A stretch of 64,000 bases of DNA from the NCBI GenBank assembly GCA_020639155.1, contig JACKHF010000001.1, forward strand, positions 1,922,001-1,986,000, given 5' to 3'. Both the position numbers and the translations under genes were made by a program. The notes under the pieces were generated by a model. The model did no database searches, had not been told where the DNA came from, and saw only the letters and a list, made by a program, of their open reading frames with translations. The stretch comes from Phycisphaeraceae bacterium. Its GTDB lineage: Bacteria > Planctomycetota > Phycisphaerae > Phycisphaerales > UBA1924. This document shows, piece by piece, positions 36,135 to 43,315 of the stretch. The first letter of the stretch is position 1; each line of letters begins with the position of its first letter.

Positions 36135-37889
36135 CTATGGACATCCTGCAGCGAAGGCGTTGCCGAAGCAGATGTAATCGAAGACATTGAACAGGCTGTT
36201 GCCATCGCAGTCGGCGTAGGGATCGCCTGATGAATACGCGTTGGTAAAACAACTGAAGTCCAAGATGCTTAATACGCCGTTCCCATCACAATCAGGGTAG
36301 CAAACCTGATCAATACAGATGTTCCCTGAACCAAACTGAACGCAGTTGTTGCCAGCAGGAACAAGATCGCGAAGATTTGTCCATGTGCCATTGAGGAACG
36401 CATACGCGTTGAACGTGCCAAGCTCGAGCGTCGCTCCATCGCTGATCTGAAGTCCATCCTGACCACTGATGCCAGGAAAGTAAACAGTTTCCGGCGTGCC
36501 GAATGTGCGATTGCCGTTGTCAATGTTGTCAACAAGCCTCAGAGTGCCTTTGACGAGGAGCTTGGGGATATTGAAGTTCTGCACGTAGTACCCATCGACA
36601 CCATAATCGGTTCCTGCAACTTCGAGAGATCCCGTTGAGAATGCGGACCCCGCGCTGAGTCTTCCGTGAAAACTCCATAAAAACTCATTTGTCTGCTCGG
36701 TTGAAAACGAACCGGCTGAAATCCCGACAGATTCAGTAATAATAATTTCTGCTTGAGGGCCGAGCTGGATTTCCTTTGTGCTCAAGATGGCGCTTGCAGA
36801 ATAGGGAGACCCTGGATACGTGCTTGCGCCAACAGCAAGCTTGTCGAGCACATGTATATATTCGGCTGTGGCACTGGATGTCGTGCTTCCCCATGTGTAG
36901 TCGCCCGCGTATACAGAGCATTCACCAACTGTAACGATTCCAGGCCCTGACATGGTGTTGCTTGCTGAGTAGTATGAACTGCATGCCACAGTGTACTTGT
37001 TCAGGTGCGACGCTTCACTGATAGTGCAGAAGCTGTCGCTGTTTACAAGCTCAGCACAGCTCTTCACGTTCATGTAAGAGACACCGGATTCCGCAGAGCT
37101 TGCGGACGCTTTGCCTTGCACGTGGTGGGCAAGGACCGATGCGCCGGAGCTTCCGCAGGGTTGGCAACCATACCCACTCGAGATAATGCCGAGATCGCCT
37201 CCAATATCTTTGCAATGAATGGAAACGTGGATGCTGTCCGTTGCGCTCGCGATCACGTTGCCGCTCACGTCGCCAGTCGCTATGGCGCAAGTGTGAGAAC
37301 CGCTGAAGCTGGTTCCGGATACGATGAGGTTGCCCAGAACATCGCTTGTTGTGACTGTGGATTCCCCTTCATAGACATTGCAGTTCAGATTTGCTGTGGT
37401 TGTACTCGGTACATCAATCATTGTGTAACCTTCGCTCCCCGTGATATTCAGGTTTCCCATGGTGCCTGTACTCTCTGAAGCAATGCTCAGCAGGCCAAAG
37501 TAGGCGTTGGTTGTCAAGTTTCCACGTAGTTGGTTCTGGGGATGGGTGAGCGAAAGAAATGATCCTTGATTGCTAATTGATCCTGTCAACAGACTGGGTC
37601 CGGTGACTTCAAGCGAGTTCCCATACTTTGCAATCGATGATCCCTCTCCCATTTGCAATGAATGGATCGTGTTCGGTTCGAAGTATCCGTGATATACAGA
37701 TTTGCCGGAGGGGAGAATAACAGTTGCGTTCGGATCGCCGAAGGGGATCATTGGCGGATCCCAGTTCGATGCGTTATCCCACTGATCGTCGACAGCCCCG
37801 GTGAATGTGTACGTTTGCTGGGCCGATGAAGCTGTTGCGAGACCTATTACTCCAGATACTGTGAGGAACATTTTGACTAAATGATTCAT
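36135..37889 (-). CDS. Secreted beta-helix-like protein with C-terminal dockerin repeats
   Basis: 584 residues. A signal peptide ends at ASSAQ. Residues about 30-520 are strand-rich and low in charge, with a start (DDQWDNASNWDPPMIPFGDP...ILPSGKSV) typical of autotransporter-like or PEP-CTERM beta-helix passengers. Several Ser/Cys-rich turns occur. Two dockerin-like repeats close the protein (SILDFSCFTN, NVFDYICFGN) with an AGCP end. It is likely a surface or extracellular structural protein. It is the first gene of a same-strand run (dockerin, membrane, propeller). Confidence 0.75.
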   Translation of the reverse strand: MNHLVKMFLTVSGVIGLATASSAQQTYTFTGAVDDQWDNASNWDPPMIPFGDPNATVILPSGKSVYHGYFEPNTIHSLQMGEGSSIAKYGNSLEVTGPSLLTGSISNQGSFLSLTHPQNQLRGNLTTNAYFGLLSIASESTGTMGNLNITGSEGYTMIDVPSTTTANLNCNVYEGESTVTTSDVLGNLIVSGTSFSGSHTCAIATGDVSGNVIASATDSIHVSIHCKDIGGDLGIISSGYGCQPCGSSGASVLAHHVQGKASASSAESGVSYMNVKSCAELVNSDSFCTISEASHLNKYTVACSSYYSASNTMSGPGIVTVGECSVYAGDYTWGSTTSSATAEYIHVLDKLAVGASTYPGSPYSASAILSTKEIQLGPQAEIIITESVGISAGSFSTEQTNEFLWSFHGRLSAGSAFSTGSLEVAGTDYGVDGYYVQNFNIPKLLVKGTLRLVDNIDNGNRTFGTPETVYFPGISGQDGLQISDGATLELGTFNAYAFLNGTWTNLRDLVPAGNNCVQFGSGNICIDQVCYPDCDGNGVLSILDFSCFTNAYSSGDPYADCDGNSLFNVFDYICFGNAFAAGCP

Positions 37890-38071
37890 GTGTTACCTGC
37901 TGGATCCGTTGCGACTCAACCTGTTCGACTCTGCGCTATTGTAACGAATATCGATCGAAGCAGATGCACGTAGTGTATTAAAATTGTAGAAAAGAGATGG
38001 CTTATCCGAGCAGGCTTCCTGTTTGGCTGCTGGTTTGTTGCAGCTGCCGATTTGGCTCCTACTGTCCTCTG

Positions 38072-39379
38072 ATGAAACGACCCGTTGCAATCACAGGCCT
38101 TGGCGTGGTGTCCGCTGCTGGAATCGGTATCGATGCGCTGTGGGATGCTCTCGGAGCGGGCAGATCGTGCATCGGCCCGATCACGAGTTTCGATGCTGAG
38201 GGGTTCCCGTCGAGGCTCGCTGCACAGGTGCCCGAGTTCTCTGTCCGTGACTGGGTGCCCAAGAGCTACCGCAAAGCGACCAAGGTGATGGCTCGCGATA
38301 TCGAACTCGCGGTTGTGAGCGCAAAGCTCGCAGTTGATGATGCAAAGCTCGTGACACGTGGCAGCGAGGATGAGAACGCGAAGCTGACGTATCCCGCGTC
38401 ACGCCTCGGGTGCCACGTCGGTGCTGGTCTTATTGCAGCTGAGACGAACGAACTGAGCTACGCGTTTGCATCTGCGCGGAGCGATGCCGATCCAACAAAG
38501 CTCGATCTGAAGAAGTGGGGGACGAGTGGTATGGGCAATCTGCCGCCGCTCTGGCTGCTCAAGTACCTGCCCAATATGCTCGCGTGTCATGTCACGATTG
38601 TGCATGGTGCAGAGGGGCCGTCGAATACGATCACATGCGGTGAGGCGAGTTCACTTTCGTCGCTCGGTGAGAGTGCGCGCGTGATTGAGCGCGGGAAGGC
38701 AGACGCGAGCATCGCGGGAGGCGGCGAGTCAAAGCTGAACCCCATGGGCATGATGCGCATGTGGTACGCGGGCCAGCTTGCCGAGGTGACAGAGGATGAC
38801 GCCTCGCGTGTGGGTGATATTGTCCAGCCGTTTGCCAATGTGTCACGCGGCGGCATCGCTGGTGAGTCGAGCGGCTTGCTAGTTCTTGAGGCTCTTGAGT
38901 CTGCACGTGCTCGCGGTGCGAGTGTCCACGCGGTGCTTTCTGGGTTCGGTGCAGCGATGGATGTTGCAGATGCAACCGACTCTGATCCCGGAGCATCCTA
39001 TTGGCCCATTGGAACACACCAGGGTGTCGTTGGCGCAGTTGAATTAGCACTGCAGGATGCGAACCTTTCGCCGGACGACATTGATCTGATTGTCCCGCAG
39101 GGTGTTGGCGTGCCCTCGCGTGATCAGGCAGAGTGGAACGCGCTGGCGGAGGTCTTCGGTGATCGGCTCGACAGCATCGCTCGTATTGATCTGGTTCCCA
39201 TCATCGGGTTGTCGTGGGCATCGCAGGGCGCTGTGCAGACCGCAGTCGCTGCGGCCTGTTTGAGCCGGGGTGAAATCCCTGTTACGGATCAAAAACCGCG
39301 TCATGCGCTTGTCTGTTCATATAGCATGGGCGGGCTTGCCGCAGCGGTTGTCCTGTCACGCGCAGACGGGCTACCCTGA
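38072..39379 (+). CDS. Ketosynthase-like protein lacking catalytic residues (chain-length-factor-like)
   Basis: 435 residues from ATG 38072, where PVAITGLGVVSAAG begins the thiolase fold. The frame extends 25 codons further upstream. Thiolase-fold motifs are clear throughout. Aligned without gaps to the neighbouring intact ketosynthase, the three catalytic positions differ: Glu191 replaces the nucleophile Cys, Gln343 replaces the first His (PQGVG for AHGTG), and Leu380 replaces the second His (GLS for GHL). Chain-length factors of type II PKS also lose the Cys. It should therefore be a non-condensing partner of the ketosynthase at 40121. It is encoded in one run with a GxxExxY protein. Confidence 0.85.
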   Translation: MKRPVAITGLGVVSAAGIGIDALWDALGAGRSCIGPITSFDAEGFPSRLAAQVPEFSVRDWVPKSYRKATKVMARDIELAVVSAKLAVDDAKLVTRGSEDENAKLTYPASRLGCHVGAGLIAAETNELSYAFASARSDADPTKLDLKKWGTSGMGNLPPLWLLKYLPNMLACHVTIVHGAEGPSNTITCGEASSLSSLGESARVIERGKADASIAGGGESKLNPMGMMRMWYAGQLAEVTEDDASRVGDIVQPFANVSRGGIAGESSGLLVLEALESARARGASVHAVLSGFGAAMDVADATDSDPGASYWPIGTHQGVVGAVELALQDANLSPDDIDLIVPQGVGVPSRDQAEWNALAEVFGDRLDSIARIDLVPIIGLSWASQGAVQTAVAAACLSRGEIPVTDQKPRHALVCSYSMGGLAAAVVLSRADGLP

Positions 39380-39497
39380 AGAACTCGCCGCACAGGCATC
39401 ATCGGCGATCTTGGCGCACCTATCGCCCAGAGAGGCGCTTTGAACACAACAACGGGCATTCCGCTTCCACACCAACCACACACAAGGAGTACAGCAC

Positions 39498-40124
39498 ATG
39501 TCCTACCACCGCCATGGCAATCGACCATACGACAATCGCGGGAACGATCGAGGCTACGACCGCGACCGCGGCGGTGATCGCGGAGGGCACTATCGCGGCG
39601 GCGGCGGTGGTGGCCATTATCAGAAGCGGCGTGGCATCCCCCTCTCCGAACTCGATTCGGGGTTGACAGACATCAGTCGTCGCGTCATTGGTTGCGCGAT
39701 TGAAGTCCACATGGAACTTGGACCCGGATTCCCGGAAAATATCTACCGCCAGGCGCTGCTGATCGAACTGCAGAAGGCGGAGATCAAGTACAAGCAGAAC
39801 CATGACATCGCTGTGTTCTACGACGATAAGGAGATCGGAAAGATCACAGTTGACCTGCTGATTGAGGATAAGTTTGTGCTTGGCGTGCTTGCGCGTCCCG
39901 GCGATGTCCACATCGGTGATCGCCGCGAAGTCATGGCGCAACTGCGTGAGCTTGATCTTGATCTTGGGTTGCTTATCAACTTCGGCGAGCGTCGCCTGAA
40001 GGACGGGCTTGTCCGTGTGCTGAACATGGAGAAAATCCGTGCGATGCGCGAGGATCAGGACGGCGAAGGCGGCGACGACGCGGACCATGACGACGATGTC
40101 GAGGTAACCGACGACGACGAGTGA
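39498..40124 (+). CDS. GxxExxY protein with Arg/Gly-rich leader
   Basis: 208 residues after a clear AAGGAG. The first 45 residues are extremely rich in Arg, Gly, Asp and His (RDRGGDRGGHYRGGGGG), an RGG-box-like leader. The conserved domain (about 50-175) has GCAIEVHMELGPGFPENIYRQAL, giving the GxxExxY motif, and INFGERRLKDGLVRV. This family (TIGR04256/PDDEXK_3-like) is related to the PD-(D/E)XK nuclease fold, and its role in cells is unsettled. The tail is highly acidic (about 185-208). The GTGA overlap couples it to the ketosynthase gene. The leader could bind RNA. Confidence 0.85.
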   Translation: MSYHRHGNRPYDNRGNDRGYDRDRGGDRGGHYRGGGGGGHYQKRRGIPLSELDSGLTDISRRVIGCAIEVHMELGPGFPENIYRQALLIELQKAEIKYKQNHDIAVFYDDKEIGKITVDLLIEDKFVLGVLARPGDVHIGDRREVMAQLRELDLDLGLLINFGERRLKDGLVRVLNMEKIRAMREDQDGEGGDDADHDDDVEVTDDDE

Positions 40125-41494
40125 TTCGCTCGGTGTTGAAACCCGACCAGATGGAACTGCAGACCATGGGTGCTGACCGCGTTGTGATCACGGGCATGGG
40201 GTGGGTCACACCGCTCGGGTTTGACGTGGACACGGTCTGGTCGCGTCTTTTGAAGGGCGATATCGCGATTGGCCCCGTTACCCGCTACGACCACGAGACA
40301 TTTGCAACAAACTTTGCCGCCCAGGTGCCCGAGTTTGATCTTGCAGACTTTGTCGATGACGCGAAGCGATTCTCGCATGTGCGCATTAATACGAAGTTTG
40401 CGCTTGCGGCTGGCGCGGTTGCGTGCAGGCAAGCCGGGTTGAACATCAGCGCGATGCGCGATCCGCGTCGTGTTGGTATCTACCTGGGTGCGGGTGAAGG
40501 GCCGATCGATTCCGACCCTTTCTTTACAACAAATCTCGTTGGTTGGGATGCTGAGCAGCGCACGATGGTCGGTGAGAAGTGGTTCGCGCACGCGATGGAA
40601 GCGCTCAATAAGGAGAACGAGCTTGAGCAGGATCCACACATGGCGATCCATCATCTTGCCCGTGCGTTCGGGGCGCGCGGGCCAGCGCTCAACTGCATGA
40701 CCGCGTGCGCAGCAAGCACGCAGTCTGTTGGTGAAGCGAGCGAGATGATCCGTCGTGGCGATGCCGATGTCATGCTCGCGGGTGGTGCGCATTCCATGAT
40801 TCATCCGCTCGGGATGACAGGGTTCATTCGTCTGACCGCGATGTCGACGCGCCGTGATGATCCACAGCACGCGTCGCGTCCATTCGATCGATCGCGCGAG
40901 GGATTTGTCATGGGAGAGGGTGCGGGCATTGTGGTGCTCGAATCACTCGACCACGCACTCGCGCGCGGCGCAACACCTATCGCTGAACTCGCAGGGTATG
41001 GATCATCGGCTGACGCGTTCCGCATTACCGACATCCAGCCCGATGGTCTTGGTGCGCAGGCTGCAATGAACGATGCGCTCGGGCAAGCGGGAGTCGACCC
41101 ACGTACCACAGACGCGAGTGGCAGACCGCGTGTGCATTACATCTCCGCGCACGGCACCGGCACGCAGGAGAACGACGCGATCGAGACGAAAGCCGTCAAG
41201 GGTGTTTTCGGAGAGCTTGCGCCGAAGGTGCCGTTCTCGTCAGTGAAATCCATGATGGGCCATCTCATCCAGGCAGCGGGCGTTGTCGAGATGATGACGT
41301 GCGTGCAGGCGATCCGCACCGGCTGGGTGCCACCAACCGTAAACCTGAACGATCCTGATCCCGAGTGCGATCTCGATTATGTGCGGAACAAGGCTCGTGA
41401 CCTGAACGCTGCTGGCGGTGTCGATGTGTGCCTGTCAAACGGGTTCGGGTTTGGCGGGCAGAACGACTGTGTGTGTGTGCGGAAGTTCGCGTAA
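40121..41494 (+). CDS. Beta-ketoacyl-ACP synthase II-like (catalytic ketosynthase)
   Basis: 457 residues from a GTG that overlaps the previous stop (GTGA). ATG codons at 40151 and 40166 are alternatives and the fold starts just after the latter (VVITGMGWVTPLG). The active site is complete: Cys196 in MTACAAST, His344 in SAHGTGTQENDAIE and His381 in KSMMGHLIQAAG. It condenses an acyl-thioester with malonyl-ACP in fatty-acid or polyketide chain extension, in the cytoplasm. The inactive paralogue two genes upstream suggests a heterodimer as in type II PKS. No ACP, malonyl transferase or ketoreductase lies nearby. Confidence 0.93.
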   Translation: MIRSVLKPDQMELQTMGADRVVITGMGWVTPLGFDVDTVWSRLLKGDIAIGPVTRYDHETFATNFAAQVPEFDLADFVDDAKRFSHVRINTKFALAAGAVACRQAGLNISAMRDPRRVGIYLGAGEGPIDSDPFFTTNLVGWDAEQRTMVGEKWFAHAMEALNKENELEQDPHMAIHHLARAFGARGPALNCMTACAASTQSVGEASEMIRRGDADVMLAGGAHSMIHPLGMTGFIRLTAMSTRRDDPQHASRPFDRSREGFVMGEGAGIVVLESLDHALARGATPIAELAGYGSSADAFRITDIQPDGLGAQAAMNDALGQAGVDPRTTDASGRPRVHYISAHGTGTQENDAIETKAVKGVFGELAPKVPFSSVKSMMGHLIQAAGVVEMMTCVQAIRTGWVPPTVNLNDPDPECDLDYVRNKARDLNAAGGVDVCLSNGFGFGGQNDCVCVRKFA

Positions 41495-41514
41495 GCAGAT
41501 ATCTCAAACAAACG

Positions 41515-41547
41515 AACAACCGGAGGCTGATGACCTCCGGTTGTTTT
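41515..41547. terminator. Bidirectional intrinsic terminator between ketosynthase and YeeE genes
   Basis: A 12-bp perfect stem (41515-41526 with 41534-41545, AACAACCGGAGG arm) with a 7-nt loop, followed by TT on the plus strand and preceded by an A-rich stretch (TTTG on the minus strand). It lies between convergent stops at 41494 and 41566. Confidence 0.8.
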
Positions 41548-41565
41548 GTATCTGACTGGATTCGC

Positions 41566-42150
41566 TCACGCGTCCGGTGCGTGCTTGTCCATGCGTTCCA
41601 TCGCGAAAAACAATGCGCCTGCACCAGCAATGAGTGCGATCAGCATGATCCACGGACTCAGGTGCAACTGCTCAGGAATCGTCACCTTCCCGAGATCCTG
41701 CACCTTCAGCACATTCTTGTTGAGCCAGGGATAGATCTCCGCATACACCGCTGCGCCAACAACCATGCCGACGACACCGAAGATCGCGTGGCGTGATCCC
41801 TCGCCGATCGCAGCGACGGCTGTACCGGGGCAGTACCCGAGCAATGCCATTCCGATGCCAAAGATCAATCCGCCACCTCCGACCGCAACGAGTGCTGCGG
41901 TTTTCACATGCGACTTGATATCCATGCCAAACGCTTTCATCGCGTACAGGCCCACGCCGCCCACAATAATTGCGGTCAGCATTGTCTTCAGCACAGTGTT
42001 GTCCTTGAACCTGAACTGGTTGACGATGACATCGAACCGTGTCACGCCGCCCTTCTGGAGCAGGAATCCGAACACGAGCCCTGTCAGCACACCGAGCAGC
42101 AGATTTGAAGGACTGTCAAACCAGGCACTTGCGAGTGTCACGTTAGGCAT
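41566..42150 (-). CDS. YeeE/YedE-family sulfur-compound transporter, second half-protein
   Basis: 194 residues with about five hydrophobic helices. GFLLQKGGVTRFDVIVNQF and GMALLGYCPGTAVAAIGEG are the signature segments of the YeeE/YedE (DUF6691/TsuA-like) membrane family. The Cys of GYCPGT is probably the thiosulfate-handling residue, by analogy with TsuA. It overlaps the preceding half-gene by 8 nt, and both follow an ArsR regulator. The two halves together likely make one transporter. An alternative is a persulfide or selenium-compound channel. Confidence 0.85.
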   Translation of the reverse strand: MPNVTLASAWFDSPSNLLLGVLTGLVFGFLLQKGGVTRFDVIVNQFRFKDNTVLKTMLTAIIVGGVGLYAMKAFGMDIKSHVKTAALVAVGGGGLIFGIGMALLGYCPGTAVAAIGEGSRHAIFGVVGMVVGAAVYAEIYPWLNKNVLKVQDLGKVTIPEQLHLSPWIMLIALIAGAGALFFAMERMDKHAPDA

Positions 42151-42745
42151 TGGTCACCTCCGTTGTTGATGTGGAGTCGGTGCTTGCTGGAACTGCGCAC
42201 GCTGCGCCCTTTCTGCCGTAGAGCAGTAGCGCTGTCGGCACGCCTCCAAGAAACATTGCGGCCATAAACACATACGCCGATGTTGAGAGCTGCAACCCGC
42301 CGGAGATCCCGTGTCCTGATGTGCAGCCGCCAGCCATGCGTGCGCCGATGATGAGAATGATGCCGCCGAGAAACGCTGCGCCGTAGCGGAGCCCGCGTGA
42401 TGATCCGAACCTGCTGGTCCAGATCGCGGGAACGTGTTCTTTGAGACTCGCGTGCGCAAGCCTGGCTGCGATGAACGCGCCAATCGCCAGCGCGATGACC
42501 AGCATGAACTGCCAGTCGAACACGGGTTTGAGTGTTTCGCCGGACCCGAGATACTTCGCGATGTACGCGCTGTTCTCGGCGTGGTCCTTTGCGACAACGC
42601 GCTCGACTGCGCCAGCAGCGCGCACGGCTGTTGTTGATGCGCCGAGCGCCTTGCCCATGAACACGAACGTGATCCACGAGAGCACACCGATCGACGCGCC
42701 AACCGCGTACGGCGACCATCGTGGAATGGTCAGTGGATTCTTCAT
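42143..42745 (-). CDS. YeeE/YedE-family sulfur-compound transporter, first half-protein
   Basis: 200 residues. N-terminal helix, a periplasmic-looking loop (about 50-85), helices, and the motif ARMAGGCTSGHGISG whose Cys matches the second conserved Cys of the family. It starts in an ATGA overlap with the ArsR gene. Split YeeE halves encoded side by side are known in bacteria with sulfur oxidation or detoxification. The expected task is import or export of thiosulfate or related sulfur species across the inner membrane. Confidence 0.85.
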   Translation of the reverse strand: MKNPLTIPRWSPYAVGASIGVLSWITFVFMGKALGASTTAVRAAGAVERVVAKDHAENSAYIAKYLGSGETLKPVFDWQFMLVIALAIGAFIAARLAHASLKEHVPAIWTSRFGSSRGLRYGAAFLGGIILIIGARMAGGCTSGHGISGGLQLSTSAYVFMAAMFLGGVPTALLLYGRKGAACAVPASTDSTSTTEVTNA

Positions 42746-43092
42746 CGTGCATTCTCCTTTTGATTGACTGGCGGCCTATCACACGATGGCTCGCCTCGAT
42801 ATCTCCGGTGCACGCAGTCCATGATGGACCGCAGCCCCGGTTCTGCGATTGTGTAAAACATCTTGCGTCCCTCGCGCTCCGCATCGAGCAGTCCGCGATC
42901 CCGCATCATGCCCAAGTGCTCCGATGCGGCGTGGGGTTGGATCTCGCACAGTTCCGCAATCTCGCCGACGGTCAGCCGGTGGTCGAGCAGCACCTCGATC
43001 ATGCGAAGACGGACCGGATGGGCGAGCGTGCGGAAGCACTCGGCTGCTTCCGTCAGGTCGTCGAGAGATGTGATCCATGTAAAGTCGCTCAT
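42742..43092 (-). CDS. ArsR-family repressor
   Basis: 116 residues from ATG 43092. The longer frame to 43128 would run through the operator repeat. The winged helix is typical: LAHPVRLRMIEVLL, LTVGEIAELCEIQPHAASEHLGMMRDRGLL, GRKMFYTI. Three Cys are visible (AECFRTL, ELCEIQ, MDCVHRR). Two Cys in ArsR proteins of the BigR/SqrR/YgaV kind sense persulfide, and the neighbouring YeeE pair makes that a reasonable guess, although the positions are not an exact match. It should repress its own operon from the inverted repeat upstream. Confidence 0.88.
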   Translation of the reverse strand: MSDFTWITSLDDLTEAAECFRTLAHPVRLRMIEVLLDHRLTVGEIAELCEIQPHAASEHLGMMRDRGLLDAEREGRKMFYTIAEPGLRSIMDCVHRRYRGEPSCDRPPVNQKENAR

Positions 43093-43100
43093 ATTTATCA

Positions 43101-43124
43101 ATATATCGTTACTTTTCGATATAT
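43101..43124 (-). promoter_or_regulatory. Inverted-repeat operator of the arsR-yeeE-yeeE operon
   Basis: Perfect dyad ATATATCG - 8 nt - CGATATAT, located 9-32 nt before the ArsR start. Size, symmetry and position match ArsR-type operators, which the encoded repressor would bind until its ligand or oxidant releases it. Confidence 0.7.
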
Positions 43125-43315
43125 CCATAAATAGGATGCGGAAATCTGCTCTTGGTGACCGTCTGGAACGATTTTCTGTCGTTGAGAAAGAGATTCAGCA
43201 CCGGAGAAGCAGCAAATAGTCCTATAAATATGAAGAATCGTCTTGCAGAAGAATGACCAGACTCGCTACTGTCGCTACCCGACGGAAAAAACGTCTCTCT
43301 CAGATAGGATCACGC

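Noticed and set aside
36103..36252. N-terminal extension of the dockerin gene at 35314
   Set aside because: The 50 extra codons overlap the dockerin coding end of the next gene, while a signal peptide with good ribosome site starts at 36102.
40055..40870. 271-codon minus-strand frame across the ketosynthase start
   Set aside because: It is antisense to the well-supported ketosynthase and GxxExxY genes, with no domain pattern.
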